The translations under genes and the position numbers were made by a program. Under the pieces are notes generated by a model. That model saw only the letters and a program-made list of their open reading frames with translations, made no database searches and was not told where the DNA came from. Below are positions 34,616 to 45,386 of a DNA stretch of 64,000 nucleotides, piece after piece (position 1 is the stretch's first letter; each line of letters starts with the position of its first letter). The stretch comes from Cladorhizidae sp. MBARI D1340-BT2 (Eukaryota > Porifera > Demospongiae > Poecilosclerida > Cladorhizidae): NCBI GenBank assembly GCA_028752905.1, contig JAQNBH010000009.1:25342370-25406369 (forward strand), in the 5' to 3' direction.

Positions 34616-35067
34616 GCAGAGCAACGTAAACGTGACCGTGCTACTGAAAACCGAAAGCGACTCGAAGGTGACCTTCATACTGATGATCAAAGAACCAGTT
34701 TAATCTGAGTTTTTCAATAGTGGAGTTGGAGAGCTCTCAAAAAGCAACTTTCAGAGAGCTCTCAAAGTGTCGTTGATCTGAAGGAAGAACTTTCAGAGAG
34801 CTCTCAAAGTGTCATTGATCTGAAGGAAGAACTTTCAGAGAGCTCTCAAAGTGTTCATTGATCTGAAAGAGCAACTTTCAAAGAACTCTCAAAGTATCGT
34901 TGATCTGAAGAAGCAACTTTTAGAGAGCTCTCAAAGTGTCACTGATCTGAAGGAAGAACTTTCAGAGAGCTCTCAAAATGTCGTTGATCTGAAGGAGCAA
35001 GTTTCGGAGAACTCTCACACTATCACTGATCTGAAGAAGGACTTGATTCACTATGAATCAAGATATG
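34616..35067 (+). pseudogene. exon-like block encoding a 14-residue coiled-coil repeat
   Basis: An acceptor-like TATAG ends at 34615. The frame begins AEQRKRDRATENRKRLEGDL, like myosin- or tropomyosin-type rods. A TGA and a TAG follow at 34700-34722, unless a ~50-nt intron is removed there (GTGACC...CAATAG). From 34740 a 42-nt unit encoding LSESSQSVVDLKEE is repeated about seven times, with Leu/Val at heptad positions. A one-base insertion near 34853 (GTGTTCATT) shifts the frame. The second frame runs to SHTITDLKKDLIHYESRYG and meets a good donor, ATG|GTAAGC, at 35067/35068. The protein would be a parallel coiled coil of unknown role. Frame breaks suggest a pseudogene, though unusual splicing cannot be excluded. 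It recurs at 46186-46637. Confidence 0.5.
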
Positions 35068-35551
35068 GTAAGCAATCATACTATATATGGCATGGTGTCC
35101 AGACATTTATTTCTGTATGTGCATAACATGGATATGTGGGAGGTGATGGCCACAAGCGTGCATGGCAGGATTTTGTTTCTGCTCATGTCTGTTTGTGCAT
35201 TTGTATGTATGACTGTCTCGGAGGATCATTGCAAAACTTGGTAGGCAGATTATTAAGTATGTATCATCATTCAATTTTGAAGAGTCATGATCAATGGGGA
35301 CGGCCCATTATGCTGCTTTTCATAAGTAATATCTGAGGAAAGACTTGTTTCAAGTGCATAATTATGACTAACGTCTTTTTTATATGTTGCCTATTGACCT
35401 GTCTGTTCATTTTCCATGTGAGTATGCTATTCATTTGGAACTGGGGTAAAAAATTATTTTTAGCATTCATAAAAAGATTTGCATAAAATTATATCTTAGA
35501 GAATCGTGCTTAAAGCTTACATATATGTTCAAACAATTTACATTACTGTAA
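35068..35551. other. no further exon recognised
   Basis: Short frames only, between the coiled-coil block and the 3' end of the minus-strand integrase gene. Confidence 0.4.
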
Positions 35552-36442
35552 TTATATACTGCAAGCCCATGGGCAATTAAAACCTGAGATTTGTATTGTG
35601 GGTGTCCAATCCATATCTTCTGATCGAAATACAACTCTGGGAATCTTGATGCACTTGTCATGGTACCACTCCCCACATTTTGAACATTCTGCCATCCTAC
35701 TTTTGATCCATGGCATTCTGCAGACGCAGTACAGTTCGATTGTTTGAAATGGTTCGATTGCCGGAGAGAGGTTTGTAACAGTTTTACCAGGAAAAGGTAG
35801 CATTTTACGTGACTCGAAACAATTTACGAGGTGACATCTCATTTTGGAGATATCCTTGGCTGGATCTTCACCATAACAGAGGGCTACTGCACAAGCAATA
35901 GCAAAAACTCCACAGTCATTACCATTGGTCTGCTGCTGAATGTTCATAAACCTTGCTGTGATCGTTTTATTCCTTGAAAATACAAGTGCAGCTATCTGTT
36001 CAGAAGTTGATTGAGGCAAACGATTGTAAAGACTATCATATACCTTAATTTCACTATTATCTTCCTTGCTCAGCTCAATGCAGATCCAGTGGTTGTTTTG
36101 ACTGTTCAAAATCTAGACTGCATGACTCTGAATAACGTCAGTGCTAAGATTAGAGACCACAGTAGTATCTTGCAATCCATTGATGGAGAGAAGTACTTTT
36201 TTGAGAAGTTTCTGAGAGGCATACATATGGGAATCCACTAACCAGTTTCCATTAAGAATCATGTCACGATCTTCTTTATACAACACTAGGTCTGGGATCC
36301 ACATTGGTGGGACTGGTATATCAGGGTAGTGATCAACAATAACTAGTCCAGGCTTTCTATCATCACTGACAGAACTATCTAGAAGTTCAACATCATCGAC
36401 ATTTTTTTGGTCTTTAGTAGCTCTACTGACAGTACCACCCAC
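35552..36442 (-). pseudogene. Ulp1/C48 peptidase with PHD finger, left copy
   Basis: The first part (36442-36113) reads PVPPMWIPDLVLYKEDRDMI, LNGNWLVDSHMYASQKLLKK, LLSINGLQDTTVVSNLS and ends QSHAV-TAG. The same frame continues ILNSQNNHWICIELSKEDNS (catalytic His), IKVYDSLYNRLPQS (Asp), MNIQQQTNGNDCGVFAIACA (Gln and Cys) and a PHD finger, LYCVCRMPW...CSKCGEWYHDKCIKIP. A single TAG therefore splits an otherwise complete ~295-residue peptidase-PHD unit. The last Cys pair of the PHD is only partly present (FNCPWACS). All C48 residues are intact. A ~95-nt imperfect repeat upstream (VDDV-L--SSVS) lies at 36360-36540. Confidence 0.8.
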
Positions 36443-36536
36443 AACACTACTATCAGGCCACTTACAGAACTACCTACAAGTTTGACATCATCGACAACTT
36501 TTTTCCACAGGTAAGCCAGTAGCTCTGGTGATGGCA

Positions 36537-37082
36537 CTACCCACAAACAACACCATCATGGAATCCTTTCTTGTCACTGTTAAAGCAAGGTAATCCAGTA
36601 TGACATATTTTGGTGCACAACTTTCTGGCTTTCTTACAAGAGCAATGAGAGTTTTTGCATCCACCTTTGCAACCACATGAGTTACCATAATAGGCATTCT
36701 TAGGGTTAAAGAGCAGTGCAGTTTCTCGTAGAGACAAAAAGGATTCCATTTTCCAGTCATTTGGTGAAAGCTCGACTTTGCCAGAATACCGCTCAAGTTG
36801 TCCATCATAAGCACAGTTTTTCAATACCCCATATTGACAACGTAGGCGATACACAGGTCTCTTGGTACCAGAGACAACAACTATTACACATGGTATCCGT
36901 CGAAAATCAGTTGATGCTCTGTCGATTCGTGGGATTTGAATGCTGACTAAATCCCCAACAGCAAATGATTCAACAGCATGGCGTTTCCGTTTACTGTATT
37001 GTTTCACCATTCTTTCAGCATTCAATCGATAGTTTCTATCAGCTTCCTTTCTTCGTTTGCTATGCTTTTGGCTTGTTGCCAA
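36537..37082 (-). pseudogene. basic/GPY-like domain with CXC cysteine cluster, left copy
   Basis: The frame reads KHSKRRKEADRNYRLNAERM (basic helix), ESFAVGDLVSIQIPRIDRAS (small barrel, like the 'GD-V-I-IP--DR' of KRBA2-like proteins), RCQYGVLKNCAYDGQLERYS and NSCGCKGGCKNSHCSCKKAR followed by KLCTKICHTGLPC. The last part is a tesmin/CXC-like Cys cluster, a DNA- or zinc-binding module. At residue TK-I-CH the right copy has Arg (36607 A vs 48177 C). The frame ends at a TAA/TAG-type stop at 36537; the Ulp1 region follows in another frame. Confidence 0.75.
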
Positions 37083-37255
37083 TGGAGTACATGAAGAAAT
37101 ATTTTTAATAAAATGTTTATTACATCATCAAAATGTTATATAATGGGATTGCTAAAAGTAATTTACTTGTGTTTTCACTCTCAAGTCTCAACACAAGGAA
37201 AGCTCTGTGCAATGTTTATTTGGTATTAAAATAGAATGTCTAAAATTGTTTTACT

Positions 37256-37600
37256 CTCCATTATACTGACCCTGGATTAGAGATATTAAAAGGTCTAAAA
37301 TTGTTTTACTTTGCTTATTTCTGATATCAATCTCTGTGCAATGAGGTTCACTACAGTGAGGGACAGATGGTGAGGAGTGTTCAGCAGAGCTTGGATCATC
37401 TGAACAAGGTAGAGGAGTAGAACTTTTGTCTGCTGATACATGTTCCATAGGCTCAGTTTCATTGATCAAGTCTGCGATATCTTCCTCCATTACTGACCCT
37501 AGATTAGTACCTGGAAATACACCGCTACGTGGTGGTTGTCCGTATCCCAATTCATATGGAGTACACTTCATGGTTTCATGAACACATGTATTCAGTTGAT
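37256..37600 (-). pseudogene. post-core exon, left copy
   Basis: Starts after CTACTAG at 37601 and completes a split codon with the previous exon. It reads QLNTCVHETMKCTPYELGYG and QPPRSGVFPG, the integrase tail where transposon and KRBA2-like proteins have 'N--.-H-.-T---PY---.-FG--P'. An acidic Ser-rich stretch (SADKSSTPLPCSDDPSSAEH) follows. A possible donor GTAAAAC lies near 37255. The segment 37234-37310 contains a local repeat of 'tctaaaattgttttact'. Confidence 0.65.
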
Positions 37601-37860
37601 CTAGTAGTATACACACACACACCAAAAAAAGCAGAGATGACCAAGTATGTGAAGTTCATGCTGCCATCAGGATGCCCATATTAGTACTACAATGGCTGTA
37701 CTAAACACTCATCTATAACCTATCAATCACCATTACCATGAAAAGTTCAGCTAGATTACATATTTATGGTATCTTCTTTTATAGTATCATACAGTCACCA
37801 ATTATAGTTGTTTATGAATCACTATTGTTTATGAAACACTATTATGAAAATCAAACATAC

Positions 37861-39435
37861 ACTGAATTTCAGGTAACCAATGTCACCATGCCATATCACA
37901 TTCATTCTGTTCAAACCGACATGCAAGAAGTTCTTCAACTTTAGCATTTGCACGTTCCACTAGACCCTGTGATTAAGGGTGTCTTGGTCGACCGTTTATG
38001 ATGGTGGCTTTCCCCGGCCAGGTCTTCACCAGTTTGTCTATGATATGATTGACAAATTCTCTTCCATTATCAGACTGGAATATCTATACATAGGAACACT
38101 CAAGCATGCTGTAACCATTAATAATCAATTATGGGTCACACAAACCTTGGGAACACCGAAATATGCAAAAACACGACTGGACAAGTTTTTAGCCACCTCA
38201 ATTGCACTCTTGTGCTCAAGAGCAAACAGTACATGGAATTTGGACCAATTATACAAGTAGTGGCCAATCCAGTTATGGCGGTCGTCTGGTCTATGTCGCA
38301 TGTCAATCAAATCCACCTAAATAAGACAATACTAAATACCAACATATTTGGTACTAATAATATTACCTGTCCTCGAGTGATAAACCCAGAAGAAATGATA
38401 GGTTTAAGTGGGGCACTGTTGGTTTGTGGCTTCTGAAGGTTACACACATTACATATTTGAACGTACTTCTCCACAACAGATCTTGGTAGACACGCATAGT
38501 TCGAAGAAATCTAGAGGGAGTATGGTGAAGACAGAGAATTGAATTACCAGCATTTTGCATTGATAACCAAAACAGATCACTATTATAAAATGTCGCTGGT
38601 TGTTTACCACATACTAAAACAACAGGATTAACCCATGGGTATTTAGATATTCAACATTAAAAAGCTGAGAGGTGTATGCTTGCTCTATCTAGTGGATGAA
38701 ATGGACAATGTAAATCTAAATGCACACATCCATGTTTTTGCTACTATTAAAAGGATGTAGGTCAAACCGATATAAAATAGGAAATGGGTGCAACATAAGG
38801 ATTCATAACATCCAAACGTCAACATACTTCATAGCGAGTGTTTTATTGTGTCCAAAATGTAACTTCCTGTGTGTTCCAATTTTTAACTAAAAGTCAATTG
38901 GAGGTTACTACAATAGTAGTGTTTTACTCATATGCTACGCTGCACAGTCCTTGGACTCAATTGAATTTGGATATGACAAATTGTATGTTTGCACTTACCA
39001 AAACCATATAAAAGTTAGAGGTAGCAACCTTATGTCAGGACCTCAATTCAAATATTCATGGACACCTGATTAAAAACATTTTATGGTTGACATGAGCAAT
39101 ACTCATATTATGCACAGCTTATATATCTGACAGTCAGTCACAATTTTCAATCTCAGGTGCTATCTTTAGGTGTTCAACCAGTAGAGCTACACTGTACCTA
39201 CAATATTTGAGTGCTAAAATGAGAGCATGCATCAAGGGCTACATTTCAAACACAAGATCACATGCATAGAATCTGTTTTTATATAGAAATGATAGACATT
39301 CTGTACCTCGGCTAGAGTCTTTTCATAGCCCATATGAACTTGAACATCACAGTGCACTCTATTCAAAATTGTATGAAACTCTTCAATGTAAACCACTCTC
39401 CGATAATGTCCAAGGATGGAGGAGTCATTCTCATC
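37861..39435 (-). pseudogene. integrase (HHCC and DDE), left copy
   Basis: Zinc-binding exons read YRRVVYIEEFHTILNRVHCD, VQVHMGYEKTLAE and ISSNYACLPRSVVEKYVQIC, NVC, giving the H-H-C-C set. The core reads VDLIDMRHRPDDRHNWIGHY with the first Asp, LFALEHKSAIEVAKNL, AYFGVPK, then after a 62-nt intron IFQSDNGREFVNHIIDKLVK with the second Asp, and QGLVERANAKVEELLACRFE with the Glu. All three catalytic residues are intact. A TAA precedes the SQGLVER block (37973) and a TGA splits W-H in the MAW/HWLPEIQ stretch (about 37890). Donor and acceptor at every junction keep the frame. It would cut and join element DNA in the nucleus. Without the two stops it would look functional. Confidence 0.8.
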
Positions 39436-39620
39436 CTGAAAAAAGATTAGATTAAAACGACACTGTATAACTGCGATTCAGTAAAGGGTCTGGCTCATGA
39501 AGCGAATGGCTACTGGATTTCGATCAATTAAACCAAGTTTTGTCTTTGTTATTATCATCCAGGCCTTCAAATAGATTGGCACTTGACTTGTGGCTTTAAA
39601 CTTATAAAATAAGGAGACCT

Positions 39621-39629
39621 AAAGCTAAA
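39621..39629. other. junction between the tandem copies
   Basis: AAAGCTAAA separates the end of the left copy (GGAGACCT) from the start of the right copy (GCTAAAACTG). These bases resemble the minisatellite and may be filler or slippage at the joint. At the right copy's end the same GGAGACCT continues instead into GTCTAACAAC at 51191. Confidence 0.85.
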
Positions 39630-40115
39630 GCTAAAACTGCTTGTACAGTTCAAGCGCTAGCTAATTTGCTAGCTATAATGATCATCTAAATTCAACTTCA
39701 AGCGCTAGCTAATTTGCTAGCTATTTAAAGATCAGCTAAAACTGCCTAGACACTTAAAGCGCTAGCTTAGCTATAATGATAATCTAAAACTGCCAACTTC
39801 TAATTTGCTAGCTATAAAGATCAGCTAAAACTGCCTATACACTTCAAGCGCTAGTTAGATATAAAGATGGCCTAAACTACTATACCTCGAGAGCTAGAAA
39901 CTTTGCTATCCAAAGATGACCTACAATTATTTACTTTACTAATTAGCTAAGCTATATAAATATGATCTACAACTGTCTACTTCGAGCGCTAGCTATAAGA
40001 TGACCTACAGCTAGCTACATTGAGCGCTACCTAAAAAGCCTATATACAACTAGCTAGCTAGCTATAAAAATGATCTAGCTAAAACTAACTTCGAGCACAC
40101 TATGTAACAAACTGG
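39630..40115. repeat. GCTAGC-rich minisatellite, right copy
   Basis: Partial copy of the array at 28061-28550. Confidence 0.85.
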
Positions 40116-41569
40116 TTGTTAGCTCATCCACATAATAATCTTACTTGGAGTCTAGCTTCACTTGTCTTGACATCTCTAAAGATTCTTCTAGCCTCGTGTT
40201 AGGTAGAAAGTTAGGAGATAGTCTGAATATCAATGAACACTCACCTCAACGAGCCACAGACAAAAAAAAAAAATTATAATAAAAACATCAGGTAATTTTT
40301 TAAAACAGGTGATTCCAATAAACAGTGTCCGCGTGCAGGGGAAATTACCTGGGTAACTCCCTTCGCATTCTAAGAGTTATTAAGGATGCCAATGGGCAAT
40401 ATTAGGAAAGTTATGAGTAAAAAGAACATATCAACCGAATATATCTGTAAATACTTGTGTTTTTTCTTGATGTTATAACTCTACCTACCTCTTGCTAGTG
40501 CCTCAACTGCCAGGGCCATGTAGGACTTGCCAGGCTGATGGATCAGAAACCAAACCCCTCATTAACAAAGTGCTAATACAGTTAGAGGTGCTGTGAGGCC
40601 CAGCATCTGGCCCAACCAGTAAAGCAACATATTGCCTCCATTCCTTTCCACCAATCACTGTTGCACACCATTCCCCATCATTAGCTATTGTACCCATAGT
40701 TCATATTGAAATGTAATTACGGTACTTTATGACACTGGCAACCTGGAGTAACTGGCTAGCTGTTCTCTTAGGGTATAAATGTTCTCTATGTATGCCAAGC
40801 TCCTGCAAACTCCAGGTTTCTAGATCACTGAATCTTCCATGCTCTTCTTTGTGACTTGTGGCTGCCCCTATGCTGAAGCTGTGGCACAGTAGACTTTCAC
40901 GTATCAGAACGTCGGATTATTCAAACTCAGTTGCATGGTAATGATCATCAATGGGAGATTTCATTAGGGAGGGCTAGAGATTTGCAGGTGAAAGTCAAAT
41001 CAGTTCGCTAAGCCTGAAAAAGGAAGAGCACAGTTTTATCTAATGAGTCTTAGTTGGCTGTGCTTGGCAAGATATTTTAAGGAACCAATTGAGACTCTCA
41101 CAAGAGTATGGCAGTAGAAATGCAACGATAACCGAGATCATGAACAATGAAACCAAACTTCGACAGTTAGCAGCACCATTTATAGTCAGTGGAGAGTTCA
41201 AGTCATGTCATGAGCCTTGCTAAAGACGACCAGCTTGGAAGCACTCTATATTTCTATTTCATTCAGAAAAGGGGACAAGGCATCCAGTCTCAGTGGAATT
41301 CCATGAAAAGTTACATGAAGGAGTATCAGAAGCACACCATTTGCTAGAGGCAAACTGGCGTGATGAGATAGAACACCAAGTGTTGCAGGCAATTCTGAAT
41401 CCTCCGAGACAGCACTGGTGGTTGTTAAAGGAGTGAGACATCTGGCATGCACAAAGAGGCATGAAGCAAAGAACTCTTGCATCTCATTTTAGTAAATAGT
41501 GTTATTGTACAGGATGTAGTAATCAACAACAACTGCTCGTATAAAATATACACAAAAATACTGTAAATG

Positions 41570-43970
41570 AATGAATATGTGTATAAGACAGCATGGCTGC
41601 TACTGAGGATATAGCTGCTTCTCCTTCAGGAAGTAAGCTGCTCACATTCCATGGCCCTGCAGACTAAAATCGCTAATGATATTAGCAATTATTCAAACAC
41701 CCGAGTCAAGTTTATAATGACTTGCTTGCTTTTCATATATCCAAAGTTTTCCCTTATCCGAACTGTAGTGTAGATCCCAATACGTTGAATGCATTTGGGT
41801 CTACAGTACCCAGATGCATCTAACCCGGCCTTGGCTGGGGACCGTCATGCAACCACTAACCATTGAATTGTCAGATATGTGCTGTCTCGAAACACAGAGA
41901 GTGGGCCTTTTTTTACCCAGAGGTTAAGCAGAGTCCTGACTGGACAGATATCTGACTTTTTCTTCCCGATGAAGAGCTGGATTCCGTGATGAAAATAGTC
42001 TATCTTCGACTGTAATAGTCATTCTTATGATGTCCTGGCAGGACGGATGCCCCACTGCAATAGTTGAGCAAGACAAGTGGCATTTTGGTTCATAGAGGCT
42101 TCTGATAGACTGTCATTTCATTTCTCCTGATCTTGGAAAGCAACAGAGGTTAAAGCAGCATGCATCCCAATGTGTGATGTACAATGGTATGAGTGGGCCC
42201 CCCACCTCCTTTCAGCTTTATAAGAATATCAGGAGCAATTTCTGTCATTTCTCCCAACCTTGGTATGCTTCCAACCATTTGATTCCCTGCAGACTGTATT
42301 GTAGATGTTGATGGGCAAGCTCCAAGTGGTCTTTCTTGCCATCAGCGATGTAGAGAAATCAGATTGCTGACAAGTATACTTGATGATATGATGGTTTAAC
42401 CCTGACCCAGCAATCTATGACATGAAGCTGCACGGCACCCCGTCTCTGTTGCTGAACTGCCTGAAGCCCCCCTGCAATATAAAATTCCTGGTATTTTTAC
42501 GGACTACTGCAGTATGTAACCTTGGCCATTCCTAATCAATAAGTTTCTTCACCTCTCTTTAGCCCAGTTCGGCCAGCTAGATACTAGAGTTACTTACAGT
42601 TCTTGTGAGATGACATCAGGTTCTCTGATGGCTGAAGGGACCGGGCACAGAAATATGTTACATCATTTTGGGACAGATTATCCACTGCTCTATTCTCTCT
42701 CCCAGGGATGTGCTGGCTTATAATTAGCAGATTATATTAGAGCAAAAGAAGAACAGGCTTTTCATGAGGTTCATCACATTGACAACCTTTCTACCACCTA
42801 ATATCAGGATGGCCACCAATACAACACTGCTACACCAGTATTTAGCTGCTTATGCCCACCACTATTTTTTCCCATAAAGCTTGCCCAATCACTAATGGAA
42901 ACAGTTCCTTCACCATGATGTGAGGGATTTTCTATGCTTGTGGTAGTTTATCTTAATACCATTGCCCTCATGACAAGAATATTCCACATCCCCATCATCG
43001 TGGGGCATTGGAATTAAGATCACTTCCCAACACCAATCCTCCCCCTATTCTATGCTTGGACAATGCAGGCCCACCATAAAATCTGACAGAAACTCATTCT
43101 GATCCTGGTGCTATAATGGAGCTCTCTAGCTAATGCTGGCAGGTCAGTTTCTTCTCAGGAATGATCTGCCTGATTTTATTAAGCTGCATACGTATTGTAG
43201 CCGCCCAATTATTCCAACAAATGGAGTTCTAATAATTGAAAATCATCGATAACTGAACTTCAGTGTGGAAGACCTTCAGCTATTTTTAGCTCCACATAAA
43301 ATCATTGGCAATCCACTCTCCTATACTGCATTCCACTGCCACTCAAGCTAAATTTATCCAGTTCTTCATAATATCACAGATCTTGAGCTCAACATTGATA
43401 TTAAGGAAAACTCTTTTTGTCTTTTGAATAGGTCTGGCCATACTCTCTGCTTAGACTAGAACATGCCGGACTAGTGAATGCTATATGACATCCCTCCACA
43501 TTGGACTAGGGATGTTGACCTATTGAAGTGCAAAGCATGTTACTTCATAGCAGCAGTCTAATATCAGTCATCAACATTACCATAGAGAAAAATCCGTCGT
43601 AAGCCCAAAAGTTGTGGAGAACTCAGGTTGCAGAGCAAGTTTAATGATATTGTCACCAAACTTTGGTTTGTTTGGTCGTATACCTAACCATACACATGAG
43701 GCAATCCTAGGTCTATGATTGGTTGCCATGGATATGGGCAGCGACATGATTGGTGACAGAGAAAGCTAATAAGTGTTATGTTAGTAAACATTGCAGAGAG
43801 TGGAAGTTGCTGCATGGACCCAAAGAAGGCTGGTAGAAGAATAATTTTGACGCAAAATTCATAATTTGCAGGAGATTATTAATGTTACTTTCTGTGATGG
43901 TTCTCACGCAAAAAAGTTAGATCTTTTCTTATGTCTGGGCATTTGTGAGACGAGAACCAAATGGAAGTTT
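41570..43970 (-). pseudogene. DIRS-like retroelement, right copy
   Basis: Same decayed RT (NVDD at 43578-43567), RNase H (HIPG block near 42714-42652) and recombinase blocks (42310-41854) as at 30000-32400, with two or three base differences. Confidence 0.65.
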
Positions 43971-44259
43971 TAGACTTTCCCACAAGATGCCTCAAACTTG
44001 AGAAGTCTTGAGTTGCCCTAACTCTGAAGTATTTGGGTTTGCATGCACTAGAATAAATTTAAAGTAGTATAGCCACAATAGTTAAATATTTGCTCTACAT
44101 TCTCATCACCTCACTTGCCATATGGTATAGAGTGAGGATATGCTCTTGGGAATAAAATTACCCCCAAAAAATATCCTGTATTGCTGTGCACATATTCAAC
44201 ATATCTGACCATGCCTTAAGGGTTTCTCCATTGTGGTTATGATGTTTGGAAGCTAACTA

Positions 44260-44410
44260 ACGTAAGAGCAGCAAGATACTCGTTAGGAAATTGTGGACAG
44301 CTACAGATATTTGCAGCTATAAACAGGCCTGGTTATGCTAGTAAAACTCCTGCTGCAATGTTCTGTGAAACACATTACCCTAATGTTGAAGCTTATTACA
44401 CATGCTCATA
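44260..44410 (+). repeat. dispersed repeat, right copy
   Basis: Same as 32690-32840. Confidence 0.6.
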
Positions 44411-44474
44411 AGCTGATATTTATTTCAAGAGCGGCACTTCATAATCGACCATATGGATGTTAACGACATGTATA

Positions 44475-44894
44475 CTAAACAACTTTTGGTGAAATAAAAC
44501 ATGAGAGGCAAATCAACCAGAGTTTAGAGCTGGCATAACAGTGACATCCAACAACAGTGGAGAATTGGTCAACAAGGCTTGAAAGATTGTGATCGAGCTT
44601 CAGGACATGCAATGCATAATTCTGAAGGTGAAAGCAGTTAATATCAAGGAAAAGAAATCCATGCATACATCCAAGCTTAGTTGAGATCTTAGAGCAGTGA
44701 AAGCATTGTAAAGAGAGGTCAATTCTGAGTCTACCTTGCTTGATAGCTATAATAGTTGCCGAGCTATGACTTTCCTGGAGCAGTTTAATGCTTTCCTGCA
44801 GAGAGTGGAGATGCACATAAAGAGCCAATTGATTATCCATAGAGATATAGATATTACTCGTAGTATTTTGTACTATTACATTGTGTTCATCCAT
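44475..44894 (-). CDS. hypothetical protein, 139 codons, right copy
   Basis: Identical to the frame at 32905-33324; no family recognised, and it may be chance. Confidence 0.25.
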   Translation of the reverse strand: MDEHNVIVQNTTSNIYISMDNQLALYVHLHSLQESIKLLQESHSSATIIAIKQGRLRIDLSLQCFHCSKISTKLGCMHGFLFLDINCFHLQNYALHVLKLDHNLSSLVDQFSTVVGCHCYASSKLWLICLSCFISPKVV

Positions 44895-45332
44895 GTTTTA
44901 TTTATATATTAACTTGCTGTATGAAAGTTCATCATTGGTGAGATTTGTTTCTAGACAACTCTCCTCAGCATTGGTCAACAATATTTACAAACATTCATTT
45001 TGGAATTTGTGTATTGTTGTTCACCAAAAATGCTTCTCTCAAACTCTCCCCTTTTTCATGTGATGAGAGACGATAAGGTTTACAGTGAAATGTCAACTGT
45101 GACATTAATTTACAAAATAACTGGTTACATAGAGGGAAGTGAGGAGGACCATATCTTGCAACTGGAATGGTCTCAGAACTAATTCAAATTCCATTCAGTA
45201 TAGATATCAATGTATGATCAATTAAATCGAAAACTATTGTAGCTTTCAAAGTATTCTCAGTTGACATTGTAGATATAACTTTCTAGATTATTAACTTAAA
45301 TTTGCTCATTTGAAATTCCTTCTAACCTCAAT

Positions 45333-45386
45333 CAGGAATAATAAGATGCTAAGATTCGTATGAGTCTTAGCATCTCATTGTTCCTG
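45333..45386. repeat. imperfect hairpin, right copy
   Basis: Same stem as at 33763-33816. Confidence 0.7.

Larger units (their letters stand above)
35552..39435 (-). mobile_element. KRBA2-like/Ginger-like integrase-CXC-Ulp1-PHD gene, left copy, lacking exon 1
   Basis: Minus-strand exons in order: zinc-binding (39435-39307), zinc-binding/linker with CNVC (38510-38367), core with first Asp (38316-38146), core with second Asp and Glu (38083-37861), post-core block (37600-about 37256), basic/chromo-like plus CXC (about 37075-36537), Ulp1 N-terminal half (36442-36113), Ulp1 core and PHD (36109-35552). Intron edges are GT...AG; lengths 50, 62, 260 and 796 nt. Three in-frame stops (near 37973, 37890 and 36113) and a frameshift between CXC and Ulp1 indicate a pseudogene, and the same stops occur in the right copy. 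The first exon, present beyond the right copy at 51250-51485, is absent because the duplicated unit ends at 39620. The family is close to vertebrate KRBA2/SCAND3-type integrase-derived genes and to Ginger transposons. Confidence 0.75.
28061..39620. repeat. 11.57 kb tandem duplication, left copy
   Basis: From GCTAAAACTGCTTGTACAG at 28061 to AAATAAGGAGACCT at 39620 the sequence recurs at 39630-51190, offset 11569-11570 bp. By eye only about ten single-base changes and one A-run indel (near 28690/40260) separate the copies, so identity is near 99.9%. Changes include 31430 A vs 43000 G, 36607 A vs 48177 C, and 38014 C vs 49584 T. The copy holds a minisatellite edge, a decayed DIRS-like element, a coiled-coil exon-like block and a KRBA2-like gene without its first exon. 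Confidence 0.95.

Noticed and set aside
36488..36814. 108-codon minus-strand ORF (and its copy at 48058-48384)
   Set aside because: Alternative frame over the CXC domain; the other frame has the recognisable Cys cluster.
38363..38560. 65-codon minus-strand ORF MQNAGNSILCLHH...
   Set aside because: Shadow frame; another minus frame carries the integrase CNVC exon with proper splice edges.
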